From Gnetum montanum (lineage: Eukaryota; Streptophyta; Gnetopsida; Gnetales; Gnetaceae), in NCBI GenBank assembly GCA_015680685.1, contig MNCI01002657.1, positions 352,779 to 416,778 on the forward strand: a stretch of DNA of 64,000 nucleotides, written 5' to 3'. Below the pieces are notes generated by a model, which saw only the letters and a list, made by a program, of their open reading frames with translations, searched no databases and had not been told where the DNA came from. Both the position numbers and the translations under genes were made by a program. Shown here piece by piece: positions 44,817 to 56,500 of the stretch (positions within the stretch are counted from its first letter, which is position 1; each line of letters opens with the position of its first letter).

Positions 44817-46544
44817 TGTAGTGACCGAAAATGTCGGCGGTTGGAAGAATGTCGGGGGTTGACAGATGCGACAGTCCCAACCCCATATCCATGGGAGGGC
44901 GGTGCTAGGTGTGTGCAGACACGGGGTGCCCTGAACAGTCTGGTTGATCAAACAGGGACTTACATCGGCGTCAATATAGCCTTTTGCAACGTAAATAATG
45001 GGAAGTGTGAGATAGTGCTTATAGGTAAATAAAGTAGGAAAGAAACTGTAAAAGTGTAATAGTAATACAAAATAATGCTTAAAGGTGAACAAAAGAGAAA
45101 ATAATGCAAAGAAAGGAGATAGTAAATGGGAAACAAAGTAAAGTATGATTAGAAACATGCACCACTCCAAAGCTACAAACTCATCCAGCTAGGGTGGATA
45201 CAATCAACTGCATAGCACGAAAGAGTATAGAAATCCTGAGAGTAACTAGGATGTGCCAAGCAAAAAGAGCTATGCACTTCAACATGTGTTCACATACAAA
45301 TAATGTGGGGCTCTACCAAGATGGTAGAATGGAGACAGGGACCTTTCTCTAGCCAAGAGAGGATTGCTGTTTATAGTGTTAGACAGATGACTTTGATTAT
45401 TACAATGCCGACCAAAGGTGAAATCTTTGTTTTAGAATTTTAAAGTTCCCACTACTTGGAAGCTATTTGCTTCCAGAAAGATGCGAACTCTTTTGAAATT
45501 GCCAACTTTACAAATTGCTGATTTTCCAAATTGCGGATCTCTTTTTTTTAGCAAAACATTGCCAGCCCGTTATATGCTGTTTGTCGGGATATTTATAGGG
45601 TTGAAGGTAAGAAAAAAGGGCATTTTTAATGCTATGTGTTGTAGGCTTGTGTTATCTTATTGGCGCTACTTGAGCCATATGTGACCGTTGGGCTTACAAG
45701 ACCGTTGCAATGTGAACCTGCCATGCAATAACTATGATCTCGCCATGCCGTAATCACGTCATTAGCATTTGGAGACATGTGTCAATGGTCCAATTAGGTG
45801 GAGTGCATTGATGTCATGCAACCACCTACATGCCTCACTGTGCTTTGTGACGTAGCATGCTAGATGTAGCATAGCACATTGTCACCCGTTCTGCTGTCTG
45901 TTACATGTTTGCTACGCTATGCTACGCTATGTAGCGTAGCAACTTGCCTTAGTCGCAAGAGTTTCACCGATTTGCAAACTTTCTCCTGTGATGAAAGTCT
46001 TGAGAACTCTATTGACTCTGCCTTTCTAACTGCCTTCTATCTCTTCTGCAGGATTGCTACGCCTCGCTGCGCCATGTAGTTCAACGTAGCGTAGCAGTAG
46101 ACATAGTCCACTGCTTCTTGACAAAAAAGGACATCACTGCAAAACTCAAAATTGGGTGAGGGGAGTGGGTAGTGAAGTTGTTGCTATGCTATGTTGTGTG
46201 ACGTCATGTAGTGTAGCACTTCGTTTTGCCATGGTCTTCTAAAGCTTGCTACGCTACATAGCGTAGCAGGCTTCATGACTTAGAAAACTTGCCGAATTTT
46301 TTCTTGCGCATCCAGGATGTTGCCATCGGTTTTGCACGCTGTTCCTGAGTAGGTTGCTAACTATTTAGGCTACTTTGGTGGGTGGGAAATATGGTACAGA
46401 ACCTTTCCATGCTCAAAGTAGAAAATTTGCCGAACTGGCCAACCTGGACTCAGAATGTTCTTCTCCTGATGAATTGCGATTATGCTGTGCAGACTACAAG
46501 ATCTTGGTGAAGCAAGGATAACCTTGCATTTTTAGGGTGTTTTA
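44817..46544 (-). repeat. 5' LTR of E1
   Basis: 1728 bp on the minus strand, ending CGGTCACTACA at 44817. Its first base pair is mutated (TA for TG at 46544). The TATA box is at 45597-45590 and U3 holds the TAGCGTAGC palindrome cluster at 45895-46265. Aligns end to end with 27951-29689. Confidence 0.92.
45590..45597 (-). promoter_or_regulatory. TATA box of the E1 5' LTR
   Basis: The minus strand reads CCCTATAAATATCCCG. The identical box is in the 3' LTR at 28725-28732, and E2 has TATAAATA at 47863-47870, each 700-775 bp before the LTR end, so R-U5 is long. Confidence 0.65.
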
Positions 46545-46549
46545 GTAGC

Positions 46550-46902
46550 CTTATTATCTAACAAGTTGCACAAAGCATATAACAACAAGTGTCATGACCT
46601 AAAAATTAAAAAAAATCAAATTTCAACTAGGAGATAAGGTTCTCTACTAGAATACTACACACATACCTCAATGAACTAAGTTCCAAATGTTGTGGGAAGG
46701 ACCTTATATTATTTATAAGAATTTTTCTTCAAGGGCCATGATGATCTATAAACTTGAGAGCTGAAACAAGAAACATTTGGTTAACATCCAACAAATTAAA
46801 CCTTTCCATGAGCATACACTAGCTAACATAACAAGCACCTCATCAGATGGACAACCACACTTCATATTTTAGATCTCCTTGTTTCAACTTAGTCATGGAG
46901 GA
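46550..46902 (+). pseudogene. integrase C-terminus and 3' flank of copy C, second part
   Basis: Directly after E1 and its target duplication the sequence continues the integrase end of copy C. The reading matches copy B at 7830-7580 (LLSN.LHKA, then the GDKV and WEGPYII blocks, ending near 46800). It runs on with 100 bp matching the sequence after the copy B stop ('cctttccatgag', 'actcagtcatggag'). At 46902 the match to B is cut by E2. Several stops are present. Confidence 0.8.
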
Positions 46903-48573
46903 TGAAACACCACCAAATTTTGGTAGTAGCACTTTAATGGAAAATTTGTCCAAGTTTCAACATGAGGCAAATTTTTTCTAAGTGTTTGGCCCATGCTTCC
47001 ACTACTGGGACTACACTCTAGAGCATAGTTAATGTAGCACATAGCACAAAGCCAAATTTGTAAAATTTTATAAGTGTCGAAAGTAATTGTAGAATTTTTC
47101 TAAGTGTTGTACTATGCTCCCATTCTCCTTGCTCTGCTCTAGAGCATAGCTAGTGTAGCATGTACTTTAGTGGCCAATTTTGCCTAAGTGTTAAGCTAGA
47201 AGCTGTCAAGCTAGCTTAGCATGGAAGAGGCATTTGGAAGATTTTCTAACTCTTGAAGCTACCCCTCCTACTACGCTCTAGAGTGTAGCCTGGATGAAGA
47301 CTACAAATTTTGCCAATTTTTTCTAAGTGTTAGTGCTACACTCTCACTTTTCCCACTATGCTCCAGAGCATCGCTAGTGTAGCCAGCACTGGACTTCAGT
47401 TTTTGTAGAATTTGCTTAGCTATTAGGTTATGCTCCAAAGTGTAGTTAGCATAGCAATGCAAGACAATATCCAAAAGCTTTTAAAGCTCAACATTAGCCT
47501 TCGTCTTAGCTTCAACATCTCTCTGGAAAGCAAGATCAAAAATTTTCACTTTCTTTTGCACCCCCTATGTCCCAAAATTGTACCTACATTTGACCCCACT
47601 TGAAAGAGGGAAAAGTGTAGTTCCAATGCGTACCCTCCAAATTGTACTATTTTGCACTATTTGTAGGTACATTGTAGTCTCTTCGGCTTTGGCACATGTA
47701 GTCTTGGTAGCGTAGTCATAGTTTGATAGTCTCTTTGGGTCCATTGAAGTACATCAAAGATTAGCACTAGTTACTCCAGTGGGAGTGTAGCTAGGGTTAG
47801 TGTAACCTCACCTATCCTTTGCCACATGGCACCTGATTTGCACTTTATGTCAACCCTAACCTTATAAATACCTCTATGTTTCACATCTTAGGGGTTGACA
47901 TTTTGAAATAGTCGGTCGGCAGTTCCATTTTAGTAGTTGGTGCTTTGGCATTAGCACCCTTGCACCTGAACATACTTGACTCCTTGGCAAAACTTTGGGA
48001 CACCACTTTTGCACACCATAGCAGACTGTAGCTCATAGGACACTACAACAGCCAACCTAGCAGGCTTAGTCTTCATAGCAGACATTAGTTTCATAGCCTA
48101 GACATCCTAGAGACTATGACTACACTGCCTATTATCTTGGCTATATACCGCATACCTTCTCATCTCTATTTTACAATTGCTACACTCCCTCATTTGATGT
48201 GATGCTATTCTTCCTCTCTCAAACTCCTTTGTTATTTTCAAGCATTTTCTTTGGCATTTAGCATCACACTTGCATTCTTTTGCTAATTCGAACACATTTG
48301 CACATTTGCACCATCGTTTTTACATGGGAAAACCCTGCTATTCTTTGGCCTAGTCTGCCCCAATACCACTAAAAAAAGTATGTGAAACCTCTAACACTTG
48401 TTCATTGAAATACTCCATAATTCTTGGTTCAATCGACAAGACTATCCTAGGTGCTTCTCCTCCATTTTCCCCTCCAGCGACGACACTTCGGATGGGGTTG
48501 GGGTTAGGGCTATACCATGGCCACAGATCCCTCGATGTGACCATTCTAGCCATCAATGTTTTTAATTGCTATA
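46903..48573 (+). repeat. 5' LTR of E2
   Basis: 1671 bp from TGAAACACCACC (same start as E1) to AATTGCTATA (E1 ends GGTTGCTACA), so the final CA has become TA. U3 (47020-47470) has five to six copies of TTTTTCTAAGTGT...GCTCTAGAGCATAGC. TATAAATA at 47863-47870. Confidence 0.85.
47863..47870 (+). promoter_or_regulatory. TATA box of the E2 5' LTR
   Basis: CTTATAAATACCTC, 703 bp before the LTR end, comparable to 773 bp in E1. Confidence 0.6.
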
Positions 48574-48580
48574 ATTTTTT

Positions 48581-48600
48581 TGGCACTAGAAGGAGGGTCA
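48581..48600 (+). promoter_or_regulatory. Primer binding site of E2
   Basis: TGGCACTAGAAGGAGGGTCA, seven bases after the LTR end and preceded by a T-rich spacer like that of E1. Differs from E1 by two transitions in the first 19 bases. Confidence 0.75.
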
Positions 48601-49285
48601 TGCCATTTCCTTCTACATTTAGTGGTAGTCCCATGTGCTCTTTGCTCCTCTGTTACTAGCTTATGAGTAGTGTAGACTTGACACTCTTATGGACCTACCA
48701 AAATAGTAGCTAGATCATAGGCTAGTGTAGGAGTTGTCTACAAGTAGGTTGGTGTAAGATTGGACCTAGTTTTCGATTTCCTTGGAACATCGTTGGATGA
48801 AAGCCAAAGCATATCTTTAGCACTTGGCCAAAAATCTATGTGCTTAGAACATCATAGTTGGCTCTCAGTGTGAGAGTGTAGCAGGCCTAAGCACAACGAG
48901 TGTAGCACACCAGAGTTAGTTGTTTTAGTCATGTTTTTAGACTTAGTCATTTCCTTAGCATTTTTTAGCATTTTCTTAATTAGCCATTTTTCAACATTTC
49001 TATACTTAGCTATTTTAGCATGTGCAACTTTCACAATGTTTGCATCTTTCATGTATCATTATGAATCTTGAGAAACCCTCAACCTCTACCCTAAGTGTAG
49101 TTGTTATTTGGCCCAGTTAGTGAGAGGTCATAATTGATCTTTCTAGGTTTGTGGAATTTTCTTTGGTAGAGAGGTAATTTCTTAGAATACACAACCAACC
49201 ACCTGAGTACATGGTACTTGATGCCGAATAATATAACTTCATTTGTGTGAAACTCCAGGTAGCTCTATCTCTAGATCATTGAGAA

Positions 49286-52200
49286 ATGGACACCAAACAA
49301 GGTTATGAAATCATACACCGAAGTGGAAGGAAGCACTTCCTTGCCCCCAACAATTTTATTTTTCTTACCAAAACCTTGTGGTGGCTACTCAACCAACTTG
49401 CTCGATTGAATGGGTTGAATGAGCATGGTGTGACAACTAAATACAAGGAGCCCCTGTAGGATGGGTAGGATGAGTTTGAGGATCATTCAGAGAATGAGAA
49501 CCCCTTTTATGCTTGCTTCCAACAACTTACCTCTAGTTTCATCCCTTAGTAGTCCCAACCATCTACATTTTGTTAGGTGGTTACATTCCCCTTGTCACCT
49601 CCCAAGTCAACCCTTGTGGTGGCAAGTCATCACATGCATACGCATAAGGGTGCAGGACCATCTATCACCCCAACCTTTGTACATCACATGCATCAGGGTG
49701 CAGGACCATTTTTGACCTTCCCCTTTGTGACATCGACATAGTTTACATAGTCCTTTCTCCTAACATGTGTGATGCCAATGTAGCCTTACATGCACATTGT
49801 GCAAACGTCCCAACTACCATTGGCTCAGGCATTGTACATTCCACCTATCCCATCAGCACCCCCTATAATGATGTAGGCCATAATTGCATGGTGGGCTCTA
49901 GCCTCTATGCCCATGACGTAGCACACATAGTAGTATGTGCAACAACACACACCTCACATTATCACGTAGTCCGTATTAGGCCCATGGGACACTCAAGCAT
50001 CAGAGCGGGTAGCATAACCAATGTAGCTTACTGCATCCACCCCAAGCTTGGACCAAGTGTTCTAGCTCATCCAAACACTCACTGAGGAGGTTAAATGGCT
50101 TAAAGCCTCCTCCTTTGAAATAGTTCATGTGATGGACTATTGCTAGGATGACCCAATTAGTCCTGTGGTTCCATCACTAACCCTACCTTCTAGGGTCCAA
50201 CTTCCCTAGTTTACTAAGTACAATGGTGAAGGAGATCCTAACGCCCATCTAGTGACCTTTCATTCTGAATGCCTTCTATTGTTGGCATGACTGTATGCAA
50301 TCATCCATGAATTTTCCATTCCCTTAACTAGACTGGTACCATGCATTTCCCAAGGCACTAGACTGGTACCATGCACTTCCCAAGGCCTCCATATCTTCTT
50401 GGAGAAATTACTTAGCCAATTCATTACTTGATTCAAGTACAACCTAAAGACTGAGGTGTCCCTGAACCAACTAATGTAGATTAAGTAGGGTCACTTAGAG
50501 CCTATGCAAAAATTCATCTAGCACTAGAGTGCCTCACTTAATGAAATTCGGAAGCCCATTGTGGAAGCCCACCTACTGGCAATTTTCAAAGATGTAGTGA
50601 ACAACTTGATTAAGTTAAAGCTATATTACATTGTGCCACACTCCTTGAGCTAGGTGTTCACTCAAACAAAGAGCATTTAGGATGTAGCAGAGGCTAGTAG
50701 GTATCTTTACCTATGTGGCCTACAAAAACACACATCCAAAGAAGTATAAGAAAAAGGGTAAGACAATCATAACTATTGTAATGGTGGCCAACGAGGCTAA
50801 ACTGAATAATGCCAAACCAATGGCCAAGGCACCTAAGGCCTTGGCCAATAGCAAGGCATCTAGCTCTGGCACTGTGGTGACCAACTAGTCTGCACCATTG
50901 CTAGCCATGAGGCAAGTTGACCCAAGGCCAAACTTTTGGCACAAGGATCGCTTAACTATACATCATTGCCCATCAAGCCATTGGAGCTCTTGGGTTAGCT
51001 ACTTAATGCTAGGCACATCCAGTATAAGTAGATTTCTAAATAGGCTCACAAGAATCATGATTTCCACACAAAACAAGCTATCAATTCCTAAACATTTTAG
51101 GTTGGACTGGTTCTACCATTACCATAAACTAGCCAACCATGACACAAACTTCTTCATGGTCCTAAGTGATAACATACAATGCATGATTGACCAAGGCAAA
51201 TAGGTCCTTGATGCAACCAACCTAGTTCGTCCAAAAAATCAATCAATGAAGGTCTTCAAAGACCCTCTCAATGCAAGTGGTGTAGGATACATTATCAATG
51301 CCATCAACATTATTGATGACTTAGAACTGGCATGAGAACCATTCATGGTTTGCGTGTCCTTTGGTAACATTGGGACCTCCTTGGCATCAACTAATTTGAG
51401 GTTCCCTTTTGTCATTAGGGCATCACCTTAGGCATTCATGATACCCTTTGTGGTTAGAGTGTTGTAATATATTACAGTGATAGTAACCTAGATACCCTTT
51501 GTCATTAGGATGCCTCAATGTGCTAGCTCTTCACCTACTCAAAGTCAAGTGGTGGGGACTATGTCAACCCCTACTTGCCTAAGGCATCATCCTACATACA
51601 ATAATAGGTAGTCTAGGTGGCAATGCAAGAGGCCCAACAAGCACCTTGCTAACAAAATGATTAGGGAATGCTTGGTGTTAGGTTCGCCTAAGCTTGTCCC
51701 CTTGTCTTCTATTCCCATGGCCATGGTGGTCGAAACAACCACCGCAAGTAATCAACAATCAAGCACTGAGGCTTAAAAGTAGGCAAATCAAGCCAAGCCC
51801 AAATCTTCTCCCTGAGAGATCCATTTCTTGAGCCACATGGAGGACATGAAGACCATCAAAGCAACTGATAGTGGTAACTATTTTCTAGACATGTTGGCAC
51901 AAGTTAAATAGGCTCTAAAACAAAAAAAAAACATAAGTTTGAGCCTATATGAGTTAGTCATGACCTCCTTTACTCACCACGAAGCACTAGTTCACATGTT
52001 GACCTAATTCTTATTAAGGAGGACATCCTAGCAAATGAACAAGCCATTCATGCAATGATGCTTTCCCCTATACCATAGGGATCAAGTTCAACATCTCCAT
52101 CATTTTGGGATGAGGCAATTAAGGTTGACCCTAAAAATGGTTAGGTCATCACCATGCCAATTTTCATAACAATATGCATAGGGAAATGCAAGATTCATAG

Positions 52201-52805
52201 GATGCACATTGACAATGAGGTAGCAACTAACATCATCCCATTCCTAGTCATTGATCAACTTGATCTTGCTGACCAAATTAAATCCATGAAGATAATGTTC
52301 CTGAAGTCCTTTAATGGGTTGAACATTGTCATAAAGGGGATGATCATGATAGCTTTCATGGTAGCGGAGTAATTCCCCACAATAGCTGAATTCATTATCA
52401 TTGAGGAGATGCCCGGGTTCAACTTGATCTTGGGAGGCCCTAGCTAGCCCAATTACATGCCATCTACTTACCCATTCACAAAGAAATCTACCTTCTATAT
52501 GAAGGTGGAGAAGTGATTTTACATGGTGACAATGCAGCCCCTCCAACCATCAACAACCTTGACATAGAACAAGGGTTAGAGGTAGAGTTCCTTGATGACA
52601 CACTGCTTGTGAAGGATGAGGGTCAACCTTGTCTGGTAGACCCACCCAAGGAACCAAAAGAGGGTGACGACCTCCTTAAGGAGGCTCTATGGGTAGAGTT
52701 GCCCTTTAGCATCACAGACGAGAGTTTAGGCATATATCACCTTAGGCTACCCAAGCCCTATGCACCTCCTAACCCACATCAAGTTAAGAAGCAACTACAC
52801 AACTA
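49286..52805 (+). pseudogene. gag-pro: gag-protease reading frame of E2
   Basis: The ATG at 49286 (MDTKQGYEIIHR) sits where gag of E1 starts. Gag domain at about 50210-50690: FTKYNGEGDPNAHLVTFHSE, then a duplicated LDWYHA block (50327-50386), EAHLLAIFKDVVNN. The zinc-finger area at 51105-51165 has lost its Cys residues (FYHYHKLANHDTNFF). Protease region at 52154-52450: the active-site area reads HIDNEVATNIIPF, the later block FNLILGGPS. The C-terminal tail is open at 52513-52805 and contains WVELPF (WCELPF in E1). It ends with TAA at 52803-52805. Many stops in the gag part. Confidence 0.75.
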
Positions 52806-53034
52806 AGGCACCTCCTTAGTTTAGCATGTGCTAGGTGCCTACTTGCCCTTAAGTTTTGCATTCCTTGCTTGCCTTTTGCCTGCATTGTTACATTTCGTAG
52901 GGTTTCTTGTGTTTCACATCAGTTTCTTTATTATACACTCATTCCTTTTGCTTATCCATTTTTTTAGTTTTCTTACACATAAAAAAAACACTAAAATACA
53001 TAAAAATCATAAAATGCAAAATTGCAAAAAAATT

Positions 53035-53320
53035 ACATATGGCCTACCACTACCTAAAAATGGCCATATTTTTCACATCACCATGGCTCGAAAAGGTCTT
53101 AAACTAGCATACAGCCCACTACAACCTAAAACTGGTAATCCTTTTTCTCTCATTGCATTAGCTTGAAATGGCCTAACACTATCACCATGGACTAAAACTA
53201 TCAACACCTTGTCTTTTAATTCATGGCTTGAAATGGCCTTAAATTAGCAATATTTGCAATCCAAAATGGCCTTAAACTAGCAATCTTTATGGCCTAAAAT
53301 GGCCTAAAATTGGCATGAGG
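53035..53320 (+). repeat. Short repeats between gag-pro and antisense gene of E2
   Basis: At least six copies of AAATGGCCTTAAACTAGCA or close forms at about 53039, 53090, 53166, 53233, 53268 and 53300. Counterpart of E1 39840-39910, but longer. Confidence 0.7.
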
Positions 53321-53537
53321 CCCACAAGGGGCCTAATCGCATTAATCAACTACATCACTAGTACACAGTGCTTAGCAATATAAATGCAAAAATTTACATA
53401 ATATGCTATCCACATAGCAAAGATAGCTTGTCATTAATTCATTTTCATTAATCCATCAATAAATACATGGCATGACTATACAAGAAAAATGGCAAAAAAT
53501 GCAAAACTACACAATAGTAAGGCTACATTAGGACTAC

Positions 53538-56500
53538 TCAGCTGGTGGTGTTCAGTGGGAGTTGAGGCTTATCTTCCTCTTCCTTTGCCGCTCCATTGGT
53601 TCTTGTGGCATCTCCTTGTGCCTACTCAAACCAACACAAGGTAATGAATCAATCCACAAATGCAAAAAATTTAAAACTAACATAAAAAAGGCAATAAAAT
53701 AACAAACAACTAACCTAAGAGGGTCTTGCATCTATCTCTAGAGGTAATCTATCAAGGCCCTCCTTCAAGCATTGGAGGATTTTGGCCTTTGATAGCCATG
53801 TCCAGTCCTCCTGGCCAAAGTCAATACCCGTAAGAGTCTTGCCTTTGTCCATGGTGGTTCATGTGGGTGGCTCCATTAAACGTGTGGTAGAGGAAACCTC
53901 CCTTGAGGGCATAATCATCTACCTCTCTAGATATCCACTCACCACTATGTGATGAGTGAATAACTTGTAAGCCCATGTCCTACTAATTGCCTCAAGGAAC
54001 ATATTGTAGCAACGATGTTTGATGGACTCTTGTACCATTTAAGGTATGCATATCACTTGTTCTTGTAGTGGTTCTTTTGATTCTTCTAAGTTTGTCTCCA
54101 TTGATATATCTTTGTGCTATAATCTTTCCAATCCTAATTTTTTTGGGCAAGTAAGTCCATCTAAAACCTCTACTCAACAATCTCTCTGTTATCCTTGTTC
54201 TTGCCCTATATTGCTAACTAGTACTTGGCATAGTCGATCTCAGCTATCCACTAGGTATTATCTTGTTGTGTGTGAGCTACAAGGAAGTCTTAATGAGATT
54301 GCAAGTCCTTCATCTTGGTGTCTTGGCTCACTGTCCTATCCTAGAGCTCATGTACCCACTTCCATAGATACTCATTTGTGCACCTACAAACCCATAGTGC
54401 TCTCGCCCTTGAGAGTGCATACTACTTATTGTCTCATATGCATAGCAGGTCACTTGCTCCACCTCAGGGAAAAACTTGGGGATGTCATCCACCTTGGCCA
54501 CCTTGCTTGGATCCCAGCAAAGCTTGGAACCTATTGGCATAAAACAAGCAAAAAAACATTAAGCATAGGCCAAGCATCAAATTGTTTAAGCAAGATAGGA
54601 AAAGTAACATCACAACCATACCAAGCTTGGAATTTTCTTGTTGTAGGCAGTCTACCATGTCCTCAACCAAACCTTCCATGAAGGTGAACTTGTTAGGTGC
54701 CTCTACCCATGGCTCCATGCAGTAGGTAGAGGTGGGCGTTGGACCGCTAGTAGTTACTTCTATAGTTGCAAGGTAATAACACATTTAGCAACAATCAAGT
54801 AGCCAAAGATGCAAGAGCAGAAAGAGAGCAATAATAGATGGAAATGCAGAGCACATACCTAGCAAACCCCCTTAAGTGTGAGAGTAGGAGTATCACCTAG
54901 CTATACACCATCAAAGAGGCTGTTAAAATCATCCCCATCATGGTGAAGTAGTTTCTCCTCCTATAATTATTGAAGGACTTTTGCGACCTCATGCAGCTCC
55001 TCTTCCTGTGTCTCTCCCTCCTTAGTCTAGGGAGGAATCTCCTCTACTACTAATTCTATTACTACTCTGATAGCCTTGTCACCTAATTTCAGTAATCCAC
55101 AAACATGTCAACTCATCATAACAACTTAGCATAATAAATTAGCATAATGTAGCATAGCATAACATAAAAAACATAAAAATATAAAGATATAAAATGCAAA
55201 AAATGCATCCAATAACTCATACTAACTTGTCACATCTGTGTGTAAGTCATGAAAATTCAGGTGGATCTTCTTGCCATCCACCTTCTTGACCTCTTGTGCA
55301 GGCTCCTCTATGGGACATGACATATTAATCTTTGACTTAGATGGTCCCACCATCTTGGCAATGTGATCTTGGCCATGTTCCTAGTACTAGCCAGTGGAGG
55401 CTCACTTGCACTATCATGTGAGTAGTGAGATCACCCTAAGGGACCTTTATTCATTATAGAAAATGACTCACCAATTGCCTTTGGAAGGTCCTACACTTGC
55501 ATGGTAGCAAAAAAGTACTTGATCCATGACTTTAAGAGCTATGTGTGATCCTACAATACCCATCATCTACTCTCATGAACTACCAAAAACTCTACAAACC
55601 TTCATAGGCATCTTGTGAACAAGGTGAAGTGTACATGCGACCTCACCTAGAGGTTGTGATGCAACTTGACAATCTTGACATGCAGGCCACTGGCAAGGTG
55701 AGAGTCCTAGTTATGACTTGTGCCCTCCTCTAGCATGTTCCTCATCACTCAAGCCTACTCCATCCCAAGTATTTTTCCTTGGGAGAGTAGCCTCAAAAAC
55801 GCATGAGCATAGAAGAGAGGGTAAAGTTCATAGACCATAGGCACCCACACATTCTTCATGAGTATGCCTTTGCGAGATCGGGAAGTACCTAGCCACTTCT
55901 TGATATTACCTTGATGGTCCACCTCTCTGTTGGTCTTATCAATGACCAATGAGCCATTAGAGGGGAATCCAAAGAGGTCCTCGAAGAAGTTATCAGTGAG
56001 GTCCGAGACTACCCTCACACCATGTACTTGTGTGACAAAGTGATGAGTGTTATCGTTGAAGGAGTTAATAATGGTGACCATTTCAATCATCAAGATGCTT
56101 GGGGTAAGGGCCAAGAAAAGGTCCATTAATTGACCCTACATGAGCCTACTAGTCAACTCTACTGGGATCTCATGGCACAACCAATGTTGCACAGCCTCAA
56201 CATCCCCATACTTCATAATGAGGATGGCCTTAGTGTGGCCCATAGCTACCACTATGACCTCTCCTAAAGTGAATGTAGTTGCAATATAGGAAAAAAGAAA
56301 AAAAGTTAGCATCATGGAAAAAGGAAAAGTAGCAAATGCATGAGAGTAAAAGTGATAAACTTCTTATGATGGAAAAAAGGTGTGCACGATGATGGTGGTG
56401 GTGCTAATGCCTCCTTGATGCTAGGTACACCATCCACCCACTCCGTATCCAACCAACCATGGATCTGACACCTCTTGTAGGCCTTTGGATATCGATGAGA

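Larger units (their letters stand above)
27951..46544 (-). mobile_element. Tat-like Ty3/gypsy retrotransposon E1, complete, with antisense gene
   Basis: An 18.6 kb element on the minus strand: 5' LTR 44817-46544, primer site, tandem-repeat leader, gag-protease, an opposite-strand gene, RT, RNase H, a second RNase H, integrase, a 3' repeat array and 3' LTR 27951-29689. Flanked by a 5-bp target duplication, GTAGT (27946-27950) and GTAGC (46545-46549). The second RNase H after RT, the size, the 3' UTR repeats and the split gag-pro/pol frames are known traits of the Tat (Ogre/Tat/Retand) branch. The LTRs differ at about 12% of positions in two stretches of ~230 bp compared by eye. Confidence 0.9.
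21872..46902 (+). mobile_element. Athila-like Ty3/gypsy retrotransposon, copy C (split by E1 and E2)
   Basis: Plus-strand sister of A and B. Visible parts: 5' LTR, primer site, gag, protease, a truncated RT, RNase H and integrase up to 27950, then the end of integrase and about 100 bp of 3' sequence at 46550-46902. E1 fills 27951-46544 and E2 starts at 46903. The RT core is missing (see 26400). The 3' LTR, if kept, lies beyond E2 outside the window. Confidence 0.85.

Noticed and set aside
54046-54681. A 211-residue open frame, the longest in the window
   Set aside because: It lies on the strand opposite to the E2 antisense gene exons. The minus strand shows residue-level similarity to the E1 gene (for example around 54500-54330), while the plus frame has no counterpart in E1.
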